Positions 34,627 to 43,858 are shown, counted from the first letter of the stretch. The stretch is DNA of 64,000 nucleotides from Pseudomonas sivasensis (GCF_013778505.1 NZ_JAAOWU010000017.1:61812-125811), one strand, 5' to 3'. Notes: generated by a model not told the origin, from the letters alone. Translations and numbers: made by a program.

Positions 34627-35650
34627 ACAACTGGCGGATCAGGTTCGGGGTGCTGCCAGTCCAGCGCTTGAAAGAGCGTCGAAAGTTCGCCGCATCATTG
34701 AAGTTCAGGTACGCCGCCACTTCATCATTGCTGTAGCCCTTGACCTGGTACAGGTGCAGCGCCACTTGTTTGCGTACCCGGTCCACTTGCTGCTGAAAGC
34801 CAGTGTGGTGTTTGTGCAGTTTGCGCTTGAGGGTCGCCGGACTCATGGCGAAGGCCTGGGCCGCCTGTTCCAGGCTCGGCGGTTGGCGCACCTGCTCGCG
34901 CAAATAGTCGTAGAGGCAATCGAGAAAACTGCCGGCAAAGCCCAAATGTTCGATCTGTTCGCGAGCCTGCTGGCGCGCGACCTGGCCGGCGGTAGCCGAA
35001 GCCCCGGGCCAGGCGCGGGTGAGGTGTTCGCGGGGGATGCACATCATGTCCAGCGGGCGCTCGAAGCGCGTCTCTTCGCCCAGATGCACCCAATACTGCT
35101 CGACATAACGCGGCTCGGCATGGCTGAAACTGCACACCCACGGCAGACGCTCGCCGCTGAGCCATTGGCTCATGGCAACCAGCGACGTCATGCTCGCTTC
35201 CAGCAGAAACCGCCACTGCTCGCCAGCACCGCAACTGTCCAGCCAATACAGGTAGGCGTGGTGCTCATCCAGCTCCACTTGCAGGGTGACCAACGGGCTG
35301 AGCAGCACCTGTTGCTGAATAAGGATCTCCAGCGCCTGATGCAGATTCTGTGCATGGCCCAAGGCATGGCTGGCTGCGCCGTAATAGCCGGGCAGCAAGC
35401 GCTGGCCCAACAGAAAACTGCTGTCGTCGGCATCCAGCAGCTTTCGACTGTTACCGATCAGTGCCAGGAACTGCTGCGGGCTCAAGCGCGCCGTTCCGGC
35501 CAGGATGTCCTCATGGAACAGCCCGGTGCCGCGCAGCAAACGATGGCTGTCGATGTCACGGGACAGTGCCAGGTCAATCAGCGTGGCCGGTTGGTTGTGC
35601 CCTGGTATGAAGCGGCTGTCGGCCTCATACCAGTTGGTTTTCACCGCCAT
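34613..35650 (-). CDS. AraC family regulator with arabinose-binding-type N-domain
   Basis: A 345-residue regulator. The N-terminal ligand domain (about 15-200: LIDLALSRDIDSHRLLRGTG, LLGQRLLPGYYGAASHALGH) is of the AraC_binding_2/OruR type. The C-terminal double HTH (about 250-340) holds AMSPATLKRKLHKHHTGFQQ and YSNDEVAAYLNFNDAANFRR. The start is one base after the stop of the GGDEF gene (TGAGATG), so the two are co-translated. Confidence 0.9.
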   Translation of the reverse strand: MAVKTNWYEADSRFIPGHNQPATLIDLALSRDIDSHRLLRGTGLFHEDILAGTARLSPQQFLALIGNSRKLLDADDSSFLLGQRLLPGYYGAASHALGHAQNLHQALEILIQQQVLLSPLVTLQVELDEHHAYLYWLDSCGAGEQWRFLLEASMTSLVAMSQWLSGERLPWVCSFSHAEPRYVEQYWVHLGEETRFERPLDMMCIPREHLTRAWPGASATAGQVARQQAREQIEHLGFAGSFLDCLYDYLREQVRQPPSLEQAAQAFAMSPATLKRKLHKHHTGFQQQVDRVRKQVALHLYQVKGYSNDEVAAYLNFNDAANFRRSFKRWTGSTPNLIRQLFNSR

Positions 35651-35651
35651 C

Positions 35652-36566
35652 TCAGGCGCTTTTCGCGAGAGGTTGCTTGGCCCTGGCCAACGCCAGGTTC
35701 AGGCGCTTGAGCAAGTCCTGGGGCGGCTCGTCCAGGGCCATTACTACCGCTGTGGTCGCCGCCAGTTGCAGGCGTTCGCCCTGTTGCCGGGTTTTGTGGG
35801 CCAGGCCATGTACCGCTTGCTGCAACTCCAGCGCGAGCTCTTTGGCCTGGCGCTCGCCGGTGTTGGGCAGCAGCACCACAAAGCGGTCACCGGCCAGTCG
35901 ACAAAGCAAGTCCTGGCGGCGCAGATTGAGTAACAACAAATGGCTGAGGGCCTGGAGCACGGCGTCACCTTCGACATGCCCGTAGGCCTGGTTAATGGCG
36001 GCGAAGTTGTCCAGGTCCAGTGCCAGCAGTGACAGCGGTTGTTGCTGTTCGCGGCTGTCGTGCAGGCTGTCGGCCAATTGGCGCTTGAGGTAGTCGGCAC
36101 CGGCCAGGGGCGTGAGTTTGTCGAACAGGCGGTGCTCGCGAAACAGCCGTTCGCGCTTTTCCATCTGCGCGCTGATCGCCAGTTGTTCGCGGTGCCAGTG
36201 GTAGATGCCGATGGTCAGCAGAATCATGCCCACCGGCATCGGCCCGGATTCCAGCCAGTGGTCCCAGGTGATGCTGTCAGGCAGGCGGATAAACTCATCG
36301 AGGCTGTCGATCCACCACGAAAAGAAGATGCACGACAGCCCCAGCGCCAGGTAATTGGTGACGCGCCCGGCGGGGCGGCTTTTAAGCACCAGGCCCAGCC
36401 ACACCAGGGCGAGCAGGGCGGAACCGCCTTCGCCGAAAATATCCAGCCAGACCCACTCGCTGACGCTTTTCAACTCGCCGCAGGCCAGGTGCAGGATCAG
36501 CCCGGCGTTGGCGGCAATGAGCAAGAGCGCGAGTTTCCAGCGATGAGGTTTGAGCACGGAAAACAT
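35652..36566 (-). CDS. Membrane GGDEF-domain protein with degenerate active site
   Basis: A 304-residue protein. The N-terminal half has about five membrane helices (LALLLIAANAGLILHLACG to MILLTIGIYHWH). The C-terminal GGDEF domain keeps the fold motifs (LLALDLDNFAAINQAYGHVE, GDAVLQAL), but the signature is AGDRF in place of GGDEF. The catalytic Glu is Arg, so diguanylate cyclase activity is unlikely. It may bind GTP or c-di-GMP, or act as a scaffold. It is the first gene of a pair with the AraC regulator, suggesting that the membrane signal is passed to AraC. Confidence 0.85.
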   Translation of the reverse strand: MFSVLKPHRWKLALLLIAANAGLILHLACGELKSVSEWVWLDIFGEGGSALLALVWLGLVLKSRPAGRVTNYLALGLSCIFFSWWIDSLDEFIRLPDSITWDHWLESGPMPVGMILLTIGIYHWHREQLAISAQMEKRERLFREHRLFDKLTPLAGADYLKRQLADSLHDSREQQQPLSLLALDLDNFAAINQAYGHVEGDAVLQALSHLLLLNLRRQDLLCRLAGDRFVVLLPNTGERQAKELALELQQAVHGLAHKTRQQGERLQLAATTAVVMALDEPPQDLLKRLNLALARAKQPLAKSA

Positions 36567-36686
36567 GGCCGCGGGTCCTTGGGCGAATGAGCGATGGGCG
36601 CCAGCACAGCAGATGGATGTGACGGTTGGATGACGGCGTGGGAGGGTCGAATCAGCTCAGCTCAAACACACTGGAGATCAAAAAAT

Positions 36687-36774
36687 GTGGGAGGGGGCTT
36701 GCTCCCGATGGCGGTGTATCAGTCAACAGATAGGCCTGCTGACCCACCGCTATCGGGGGCAAGCCCCCTCCCAC
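36687..36774. repeat. REP/REPIN element
   Basis: GTGGGAGGGGGCTTGCTCCC at the left and GGGGGCAAGCCCCCTCCCAC at the right, in inverted orientation around a short spacer. Same family as the copy at 33594. Confidence 0.85.
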
Positions 36775-36857
36775 AGGGGATCTCCACAGGTCATATCAGC
36801 TCATTCCACGTCCGGGTTCGGGCAAAACCCCCGGTTTACGGGCCTCGCCGCCAACTC

Positions 36858-36875
36858 CTGTCACAGAACCGTCAT
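36858..36875 (+). promoter_or_regulatory. Pho-box-like direct repeat
   Basis: CTGTCAC, AGAA, CCGTCAT: two 7-mers with 4-bp spacing, each matching the PhoB half-site CTGTCAT at 6 of 7 positions. It ends 73 bp before the start of the TonB-dependent receptor of the phytate locus. PhoB control fits a gene set for acquiring phosphate from phytate. Confidence 0.6.
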
Positions 36876-36948
36876 CCCCCACCCCTAGCTTGCCCTCCCA
36901 GTTGCCGGGCCATTTGCCTGGCGCCAACGGATTCTTGGGGAGGATTTC

Positions 36949-39462
36949 ATGTACAAGCGCACCGGGCTCGTCAGCTTCACGCTCACCGCCTTGGCCCTGG
37001 CGATTGCCAGCGAACGGTTGAGTGCCGCCGAAGCCACCACCACCGAGCATGTCGAAGTGGTCGGCCAGGCCGCTGCCATCGATCAAGCGCTTAAAGAGCA
37101 GCGCAGCTCTGACAGCATCAAAAGCGTGGTGCATGCCGACGGCGTGGCCCAGTTGCCGGATGAAAACGTCGCAGAAGCGGTGCAGCGTTTGCCCGGCATC
37201 AGCGTCGAGCGCGATCAGGGCGAAGGGCGATTTGTCAGCGTGCGTGGCCTCGGTCCGGACCTCAACAGCGTAACCATCAACGGCACCCTGGTGCCCGCCC
37301 CGGAAAGCGCGCGCCGCGCCGTGGCCCTCGATGTGCTGCCGTCAGAACTGGTGCAGTCGCTGTCGGTGATCAAGACCCTCACCCCGGACATGGACGCTAA
37401 CTCCCTAGGTGGCACCGTCGACGTGCAGAGCCTGTCGGCCTTCGACCACAAAGGCCTGTTCTACACCGGCAGCACCGAAGCCAGTTACGACAAGAATACG
37501 AGTCAGACCAGCCCCAAATTCTCCGGCGCGGCGAGCAACCGCTTCAGCCTCGGCGACGGCATCGACAACTTTGGCGTAGCCGCAGCCCTAAGCTGGCAGA
37601 AGCGTGATTTTGGCTCGGACAACGTCGAAACCGGCGGTGCCTGGGACTTCACCGACGGCGCCAAACTCAATGAATTCGAACAGCGCGACTACGACATCAG
37701 CCGCGAACGCGCCGGCGGTGGACTGAACTTCGACTATAAGCCCGATGACCTCAGCAGCTACTACCTGCGCACCCTCTACAGCCGCTACAAAGACACCGAA
37801 ACCCGCAACTCCACCAGCATTGAATTTGCCGACCCCCAAGCCGCTGGTGAACTGGGCGACGCTGAAGCCAAGCGCAAGCTGAAGAACCGTGAGGAAACCC
37901 AGGAAATCCAGTCCTACGTGTTCGGCGGTGAGCGCATGCTTGGCCTGTGGACCCTCAGCGGTCAGGCCGGCTACAGCCAATCGAGCGAAGACAGCCCGGC
38001 GCACATCGCCGGAGCCACCTTCGACGGCGGCGACTTTGCCAACAGCGGTTTCTACGACAAGGACAAGCCACGGCCAATCATCGGTGCCGGTTTCTACGAC
38101 CCAAGCAACTTCACGCTCGACAAAGTTGATTGGGAAAAACAGAACACCAAGGACACCGAGAAAAACCTGCGCCTGGACCTGGCCCGCGACTACGACCTGA
38201 GCGGCTATGCGTCCCAGGTCAAATTCGGTGGCAAGGTGAGTCGCCGTAATAAGGACAATGACCTGGAGGCCTGGGTCTATAAGGACTTCGACACCCTTGG
38301 CTACACCGCCGACCAGCTCAACCTGACCCAGTTCCAGAAGGGCAGTGTCGACTATCGCTTGGGCAACTACGGGCCAGGCATCAGCGCCAGCGGCATCAAG
38401 CAACTGATCGGCAGCCTCAATGCGGCGGACTTTTATGACGAGACCGAGTCCCGGGTCAACGACTTCACCATTCGCGAAGACATCAACGCCGGCTACCTGA
38501 TGAACACCATCGACATCGACGACTGGCGCTTTATCGCCGGCCTGCGCTACGAAGGCACCGAGTTCGAAGCCAAGGGTACCGGCGCCACCGATGGCGTGTT
38601 CACTGCCACCGAGACCAAGCGCCAGTATCACCACTGGCTGCCGGGCCTGCATGCGCGCTACCAGATCGACAAAAACACCCAGGTGCGCGCGGCCTGGACC
38701 AAGTCCGTGGTGCGCCCGACCTTCGGCCAACTGGCGCCGGGTTTTGTGATCGACGATGACGAAGCCACCTTTGGCAACCCGGACCTCAAGCCCCTGGAAT
38801 CGAGCAACCTCGACCTTGGCATCGAGCACTTCATGGGCCGCGCCGGCACCGTCTCAGCGTTCGTGTTTTACAAAGACATCAAGAACTTCGTTTACAACAC
38901 CGACGTGGCCGGCACCGGCGCCTGGACCAACTTCTCCGAGGCCCACACCTACGCCAACGGCGACAGCGCCAAGCTCTATGGCCTGGAACTGGCCTACTCG
39001 CAGAAATTCGACTGGCTGCCCGCGCCCTGGAACGGTCTGCTGATCGGCGCCAACAGCACCTTCAGCCGCTCCAGCGCGGATATCGAAGGCTTCGACGCCG
39101 CCAGCGGCACGAACCGCAAACGCAACATCAGCCTGCCGAACCAATCGGACACCGTCGGCAACCTGATGCTCGGTTGGGAAGACGACAAGCTCAGCCTGCG
39201 CCTGTCGGCCAACTACAAATCGGCCTACCTGTATGAACTGGCCTCGATCAACGACAAGGCCCACGACCTGCATGTGGACGCGCAGACCTTCGTCGATTTC
39301 AGCGCGCGCTACTCGCTGACCAAGAACCTGCAAGTCAGCTTCGAGGCCCAGAACCTCACCGATGAGTCGTACTTCGTCTACACCGGCCACCGCAGCTACA
39401 ACGGCCAATACGAAGAGTACGGCCCGACCTACAAGCTCGGCCTGACCTTCACCCATTTCTAA
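36949..39462 (+). CDS. TonB-dependent receptor of phytate locus
   Basis: An 837-residue outer-membrane receptor. A signal peptide (ALAIASERLSA) is followed by a plug domain (VVHADGVAQLPDENVAEAVQ, LPGISVERDQGEGRFVSVRG, LDVLPSELVQSLSVIKTLTP, DANSLGGTVDV) of the Caulobacter/Xanthomonas TonB-receptor subfamily. The barrel ends YKLGLTFTHF with terminal Phe. There is no STN domain. The next gene is a beta-propeller phytase and then a private ExbB-ExbD-TonB set, so the ligand is probably phytate or an inositol phosphate product, possibly metal-complexed. A Pho box lies upstream. Confidence 0.9.
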   Translation: MYKRTGLVSFTLTALALAIASERLSAAEATTTEHVEVVGQAAAIDQALKEQRSSDSIKSVVHADGVAQLPDENVAEAVQRLPGISVERDQGEGRFVSVRGLGPDLNSVTINGTLVPAPESARRAVALDVLPSELVQSLSVIKTLTPDMDANSLGGTVDVQSLSAFDHKGLFYTGSTEASYDKNTSQTSPKFSGAASNRFSLGDGIDNFGVAAALSWQKRDFGSDNVETGGAWDFTDGAKLNEFEQRDYDISRERAGGGLNFDYKPDDLSSYYLRTLYSRYKDTETRNSTSIEFADPQAAGELGDAEAKRKLKNREETQEIQSYVFGGERMLGLWTLSGQAGYSQSSEDSPAHIAGATFDGGDFANSGFYDKDKPRPIIGAGFYDPSNFTLDKVDWEKQNTKDTEKNLRLDLARDYDLSGYASQVKFGGKVSRRNKDNDLEAWVYKDFDTLGYTADQLNLTQFQKGSVDYRLGNYGPGISASGIKQLIGSLNAADFYDETESRVNDFTIREDINAGYLMNTIDIDDWRFIAGLRYEGTEFEAKGTGATDGVFTATETKRQYHHWLPGLHARYQIDKNTQVRAAWTKSVVRPTFGQLAPGFVIDDDEATFGNPDLKPLESSNLDLGIEHFMGRAGTVSAFVFYKDIKNFVYNTDVAGTGAWTNFSEAHTYANGDSAKLYGLELAYSQKFDWLPAPWNGLLIGANSTFSRSSADIEGFDAASGTNRKRNISLPNQSDTVGNLMLGWEDDKLSLRLSANYKSAYLYELASINDKAHDLHVDAQTFVDFSARYSLTKNLQVSFEAQNLTDESYFVYTGHRSYNGQYEEYGPTYKLGLTFTHF

Positions 39463-39481
39463 CTCACACCTCGATTCCAAT

Positions 39482-39569
39482 GTAGGAGGGCGCTTGCTCC
39501 CGATAGCGGTGGTTCAGTGAATACATCTGCTGACTGACACACCCTCATCGGGAGCAAGACCCCTCCCAC
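39482..39569. repeat. Degenerate REP/REPIN element
   Basis: GTAGGAGGGCGCTTGCTCCC at the left and GGGAGCAAGACCCCTCCCAC at the right. It carries more mismatches than the other copies. It sits between the receptor and phytase genes and might reduce readthrough or stabilise the receptor mRNA. Confidence 0.75.
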
Positions 39570-39606
39570 ATGGGAACTCCATTGTTTTCGAAGGATTTGT
39601 TTGTAC

Positions 39607-41472
39607 ATGAGAATCTCCACGTTGTACTTGCTGATATCGGTGTTGACCTGCACTCATGCACTGGCTGCCGACCTGACCCTGACGCCTTGGGCGACATCCC
39701 TGAACGCCGAAGCAGTGGCTTTCCTCCCCAGCACCCCCGAGCGCCTGGCCGCCAGCACCCGCGACGGCCTGCAACTGCTCGACGCCAAAGGCACTGAACT
39801 GACCCGGTTCAAAGGCAACTTCAGCAGCCTCGACACCCGCACCGCAGGCGCCCAGGTACTGGTCGCCAGCCTCGACAATGATCGTCAACAAGCGCTGTTG
39901 ATCACCCTCGACGCCGCCAGCAAAACCTGGGGCAAACCGCTGTACCTGCCGGCCCGCGATTACCCGGTGAACGGCCTGTGCCTGTACCGCGATTCAGCGG
40001 CCAACCTGTTTGTGTTTTTGGTGGGTGAGGAGGGCAAGGGCGAGCAATGGTTGGTGGGCAATGGCGCGACGCTGCTGACTGAACCCCAGCGTGTGCGCGG
40101 TTTGCCGCTGCCACCATCGGCGCAGTTCTGCCAGGTGGACGACGGGACGAATCAACTGATAGTCAATGAAGAAAATGTCGGCTGGTGGGCCTACCCGGCG
40201 CACCCGGAAGCGGACGTGAAACGCACCCCGGTGGCGGTGTTCGATAATCCCAAGCGTGAAGCCGGTGCCGTCGCCCTGGTGCCGGGTGGCGTGGTCGCGC
40301 TCGATCCAAAGACTGCGCAACTTCACCTGTTCCAAAGGACGGGCGAGCGCTGGGTGGAACAGCCGAGCCTGAGCTTGCCTGGCCTGAAAGAACCCGAGCA
40401 ATTGAGCGTCAACGGCCAACAGCTGCTGGTACGCGACGACGACAGCGGCACGCTCTACCAGGGCAAGCTCAACTGGCAGGCCAAGCCTGTAGCGGCCGAT
40501 CCTGTACTGCCGGAAGTCGCCGCCGTGCGCCAAACCGACCCAGTCGGCCGCCAGGGTGATGCGGCGGATGATCCGGCGATCTGGATTCACCCCGACACCC
40601 CGGCCAAAAGCCGCGTGCTTGGCACCAATAAAAAACAAGGCCTGTTGGCCTATGACCTTGACGGCAAGCTGTTGCAGGAATTGGCGGTCGGACGCCTGAA
40701 CAACGTCGACGTCCGCCCCAACTTCAAGCTGGGCGCCCAGACCGTGGATCTGGCCGTCGCCAGCAATCGTGATCACAACAGCCTCAGCGTATTCAGCATC
40801 GACCGTCAGAGCGGCGAGTTGCGCGAAGCCGGTGAAGTGCCTACGCCGCTCAAGGAAATCTATGGCATCTGCCTGTATCAGCCCGCCAGCGGCGAGATCT
40901 ATGCCATCGCCAACGGCAAGGACGGCACCTTCCTGCAATACCGCCTGAGCGCCCCGGATGGCCGTGTGCAAGGTGAGCTGGTGCGCCAGTTCAAGGTCGA
41001 CAGCCAGCCTGAAGGCTGCGTGGCCGACGACCAGCGCCAGCGCTTGTTTATCGGCGAAGAAGACGTGGGGGTGTGGGCGGTGGACGCTCGTGCCGATCAA
41101 CCGGCCACCCTCACTAGCGTGATCAAGGTCGGCCCGCAGTTGCACGCGGACGTCGAGGGCCTGGCGCTGTATCAGAGCGACAAACGCGACTATTTGGTGA
41201 TCTCAAGCCAAGGCAACGACAGCTACCTGGTGGTGGATGCCGAGCCGCCGTTTGCGATTCACGGTGGGTTTCGCGTCGGCCTTAATGCCGCCGCCGGTAT
41301 CGACGGCGCCTCGGAAACCGATGGCTTGGAGGTCACCGCCATCAACCTGGGCGGGCCTTGGAGCCAAGGCATGCTGGTGGTGCAGGACGGCCGCAAGCGC
41401 ATGCCCGAGCAAACCCAGAATTTTAAATTCGTACCGTGGGCTGACGTGACCCGTGCGCTGAAATTGCCGTGA
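39607..41472 (+). CDS. Beta-propeller phytase (3-phytase)
   Basis: A 621-residue secreted enzyme that hydrolyses phytate (myo-inositol hexakisphosphate) with calcium. The signal peptide is MRISTLYLLISVLTCTHALA. The C-terminal half is a complete BPP domain (from about 300): DAADDPAIWIHPDTP, TNKKQGLLAYDLDGKLLQEL, GRLNNVDVRPNF, IYGICLYQP, EGCVADDQRQRLFIGEEDVG and the Ca-site-like ASETDGLEV. The N-terminal half (about 20-295) is a second, diverged propeller-like domain, as in dual-domain BPPs. ATG is taken over a TTG two codons before; AAGGA lies upstream. It is the second gene of the phytate locus. Confidence 0.92.
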   Translation: MRISTLYLLISVLTCTHALAADLTLTPWATSLNAEAVAFLPSTPERLAASTRDGLQLLDAKGTELTRFKGNFSSLDTRTAGAQVLVASLDNDRQQALLITLDAASKTWGKPLYLPARDYPVNGLCLYRDSAANLFVFLVGEEGKGEQWLVGNGATLLTEPQRVRGLPLPPSAQFCQVDDGTNQLIVNEENVGWWAYPAHPEADVKRTPVAVFDNPKREAGAVALVPGGVVALDPKTAQLHLFQRTGERWVEQPSLSLPGLKEPEQLSVNGQQLLVRDDDSGTLYQGKLNWQAKPVAADPVLPEVAAVRQTDPVGRQGDAADDPAIWIHPDTPAKSRVLGTNKKQGLLAYDLDGKLLQELAVGRLNNVDVRPNFKLGAQTVDLAVASNRDHNSLSVFSIDRQSGELREAGEVPTPLKEIYGICLYQPASGEIYAIANGKDGTFLQYRLSAPDGRVQGELVRQFKVDSQPEGCVADDQRQRLFIGEEDVGVWAVDARADQPATLTSVIKVGPQLHADVEGLALYQSDKRDYLVISSQGNDSYLVVDAEPPFAIHGGFRVGLNAAAGIDGASETDGLEVTAINLGGPWSQGMLVVQDGRKRMPEQTQNFKFVPWADVTRALKLP

Positions 41473-41518
41473 ACCGTCATCACCCCGTCATCACTTTTTA
41501 ATCGAATAGGACATCACC

Positions 41519-42211
41519 ATGCACGCGACGATGGAACATATGACGATCTGGGGCCTTATCAGTGACGCCAGCCTGTTGGTCAAGGCGGTCATGATCACCT
41601 TGCTGCTGGCGTCGTTGCTCAGCTGGTACCTGATCATCCAGCGCGGCAGCGTACTGCGCCGCCTGGAGCGCCAGTTGAATGGCTTCGTGCAGCGCTTTCG
41701 CGCAGCGTCGGACTTGCAACCGCTGTACCGCGAAACCGTGCAGGCGGGCGAGGGCGGGATTGCGCCGATCTTTATTGCCGGCGTCCAGGAATACCAGCAC
41801 CTGCACAGCCATGACCCTGCGGTGCTCGAAGGTGTTGAGCGGGCCTTGCAGGTGGCGATCACCGAGCAGGAAATCGAACTGGAAAAGGGCCTGCAATTTC
41901 TCGCGACCGTGGGTTCAGTCAGCCCGTACATCGGTTTGTTTGGCACGGTGTGGGGGATCATGAATTCCTTTATCGGTTTGTCCCAAGTGCAACAGGCCAC
42001 GTTGTCGACAGTGGCGCCGGGCATTGCCGAAGCGCTGATCGCCACAGCCATCGGCCTGTTTGCAGCCATCCCGGCGGTGATCGCCTATAACCGCTTCGCG
42101 GCGCGTGGCCAGACGCTGCTCACCCGTTACTACGCGTTTGGCAATGAGCTGCAAGTGCGCCTGCACCGCACCCTGCGCGGTGCGCCGATCAACCTGGCCG
42201 TGGCCGCCTGA
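41519..42211 (+). CDS. exbB: ExbB/TolQ-type proton channel protein
   Basis: A 230-residue inner-membrane protein with three helices (LVKAVMITLLLASLLSWYLI, FLATVGSVSPYIGLFGTVWG and ALIATAIGLFAAIPAVIAYN). The conserved MotA/TolQ/ExbB core is VGSVSPYIGLFGTVWGIMNS. It is closer to TolQ in length, but gene order (ExbB, ExbD, TonB behind a TonB receptor and phytase) makes it a dedicated energiser of the phytate receptor. AGGA precedes the ATG by 8 nt. Confidence 0.9.
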   Translation: MHATMEHMTIWGLISDASLLVKAVMITLLLASLLSWYLIIQRGSVLRRLERQLNGFVQRFRAASDLQPLYRETVQAGEGGIAPIFIAGVQEYQHLHSHDPAVLEGVERALQVAITEQEIELEKGLQFLATVGSVSPYIGLFGTVWGIMNSFIGLSQVQQATLSTVAPGIAEALIATAIGLFAAIPAVIAYNRFAARGQTLLTRYYAFGNELQVRLHRTLRGAPINLAVAA

Positions 42212-42225
42212 AAGGAGCAACTCCC

Positions 42226-42672
42226 ATGTTAGTCAGGCCGCAACGCAAGCACGGGCCCAAGGCCGAAATGAACGTGGTGCCGTATATCGACGTGATGCTG
42301 GTGCTGCTGGTGATCTTCATGGTCACCGCGCCAATGCTGACCCAGGGCGTGAAGATCGAGCTGCCCAAGGTCGCCGCCGAGGCGCTGGCCACCGATACCC
42401 GCCAGCAGATCCTGACGCTGTCGGTAAAGGCCGATGGCGGCTACTACTGGAACCTCGGCGGCGAGCTCGACACCCAGCACCAGACCGACAGCGCCGTGAG
42501 CCTGGACGAAATGGGCGCCAAGGTCATGCAGGTGGTGGCGGCACGCAGTGACACCCAGGTGTACATCCGCGCCGACGACAACGCCGGCTACGGACGTGTG
42601 GTTGCAGCCATGGCGGTGTTGCAAAAAGGCGGTGTCAGCAACGTGGGGCTGGTGACCGAGGCCCCGCAATGA
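42226..42672 (+). CDS. exbD: ExbD/TolR-type protein
   Basis: A 148-residue inner-membrane protein. The N-terminal part is EMNVVPYIDVMLVLLVIFMV, with the essential Asp in the single helix, and the C-terminal periplasmic domain ends DDNAGYGRVVAAMAVLQKGG followed by VSNVGLVTE. It pairs with ExbB to use the proton gradient. AAAGGAG lies upstream. The stop overlaps the TonB start (ATGA). Confidence 0.92.
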   Translation: MLVRPQRKHGPKAEMNVVPYIDVMLVLLVIFMVTAPMLTQGVKIELPKVAAEALATDTRQQILTLSVKADGGYYWNLGGELDTQHQTDSAVSLDEMGAKVMQVVAARSDTQVYIRADDNAGYGRVVAAMAVLQKGGVSNVGLVTEAPQ

Positions 42673-43442
42673 CGGCGATGATCATGCACAGTCCGACGCT
42701 TGTGATGGAACCCAGGGATACCTCCGGCGTGTGGCGAAACAGCTTCGCCGCCAGCCTGGCGGGGGCGCTGCACGTGGGCGTGTTGGCGGCGTTGATGGTG
42801 GGCTGGTCGACGGAAAAACCGGTGGTGGAGGCACCTCGGGTGATGCACACGCAGTTGGTCATGCTGCCGCCTGCACCGGTGGCAGTACCAGAACCGGTGG
42901 TTGCTGCACCGGCACCTGCGCCGCCGGAGCCGGTGGTGATTCCGGTACCAGTGAAACCTGCGGTCGACCCCCGAATCCAGGCGCAAAAACTGGAGAAAGC
43001 CGCCCTGGCGCGTAAACGCGTCGAAGAAAAGAAAATCGAGCAACAACAGGAACGCCTGGCCACCGAACAACGCACCCGCGAGCTGGAACTACAGCGCCAG
43101 GCCCAGGAGCGATTGGCTGCGGAAAAAGCCCGCGTCGCCACACCTGCGCCTGCAGCGGCACCGACCTTTGACAGCCGCCAATACCAGCCTCTGAGCAAGG
43201 AAGCGCCGGACTACCCAGAGCGTGCTCTGGACAAGAACATCGAAGGCGATTGCACCCTGGAGTACAGCGTCAACACCCAAGGCCGCGTGGAAAATCCCAA
43301 GGTGTTGGACGGCTGCCACCCGTTGTTCATGCGTCCTTCACTGGCGGCGGCGAACACCTTCCGCTATCAGCCAAGGATCGTTGATGGCAAGGCTGTTGTG
43401 GTGCCGGCTGTGAGGAATACGTTTCACTACCGCATCAAATGA
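42669..43442 (+). CDS. tonB: TonB protein
   Basis: A 257-residue periplasm-spanning protein. There is one N-terminal helix (SFAASLAGALHVGVLAALMVG), a Pro/Val/Glu-rich linker (about 60-100), a charged coiled-coil-like stretch rich in Glu/Arg/Gln (about 100-155), and a TonB C-terminal domain (YPERALDKNIEGDCTLEYSV, FRYQPRIVDGKAV). It is the last gene of the phytate locus and overlaps exbD. Transcription probably ends before the large repeat region. Confidence 0.9.
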   Translation: MTAMIMHSPTLVMEPRDTSGVWRNSFAASLAGALHVGVLAALMVGWSTEKPVVEAPRVMHTQLVMLPPAPVAVPEPVVAAPAPAPPEPVVIPVPVKPAVDPRIQAQKLEKAALARKRVEEKKIEQQQERLATEQRTRELELQRQAQERLAAEKARVATPAPAAAPTFDSRQYQPLSKEAPDYPERALDKNIEGDCTLEYSVNTQGRVENPKVLDGCHPLFMRPSLAAANTFRYQPRIVDGKAVVVPAVRNTFHYRIK

Positions 43443-43541
43443 TCCGTTCGGTTGGCAATGCTGCTGTTGTGGTGAGCTGGTTTACCGCAGGTGGTGTTTC
43501 CGATGGCGGCCTTAAAGCCGACCAAGATGTTGGATGGGATC

Positions 43542-43858
43542 GAGTGTATATCCGTTGCTGCGGTAACGGCCGCCTGTGGTTCCGCTCTTACAGCGGGTCA
43601 CTTTTGTAAAGGCACAAAAGTAACCAAAAGGCCTTCGCCCCACCACTCGGCACCTCGCTTAGGCTCGGTGTGTCCGTAATCCGACATTGATTTGGGGGGC
43701 CGCCGCCACGCGCCATCCATGGCGCAGGGCGGCTAAACCGGCATCCCTGCCGGTTTACCCCCCAAATCAATGTCGAATTCCGGCTATCGTGGTTGACGGG
43801 GCGATTTCAGATCAAAAGCAAGGCCGCGGCGGCCTTAGAGCCGACCGGGTTCTCAGCT
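43542..43858 (+). repeat. Long structured repeat, copy A
   Basis: A 317-bp element, matched without gaps at about 11 substitutions by copy B (63668-64000) apart from a 16-bp insertion in B. It contains GGTCACTTTTGT/ACAAAAGTAACC, a hairpin around CACC..GGTG, and a 94-nt cloverleaf-like fold (43682-43775): outer 18-bp stem CGACATTGATTTGGGGGG with its perfect mirror, enclosing a GCCGCC/GGCGGC stem with hairpin GCGCCAT-CC-ATGGCGC, and a second hairpin AAACCGGCA-TCCC-TGCCGGTTT. The short ORFs inside do not look like proteins. Confidence 0.85.

Larger units (their letters stand above)
36567..36948. other. 382-bp intergenic region with REPIN and Pho box
   Basis: The gap between the divergent GGDEF gene and phytate receptor gene. 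It contains a REPIN (36687-36774) and a Pho-box-like direct repeat (36858-36875). No ORF in it looks real. Confidence 0.6.

Noticed and set aside
35652..36566. Active diguanylate cyclase
   Set aside because: The signature is AGDRF, with the catalytic Glu replaced by Arg.
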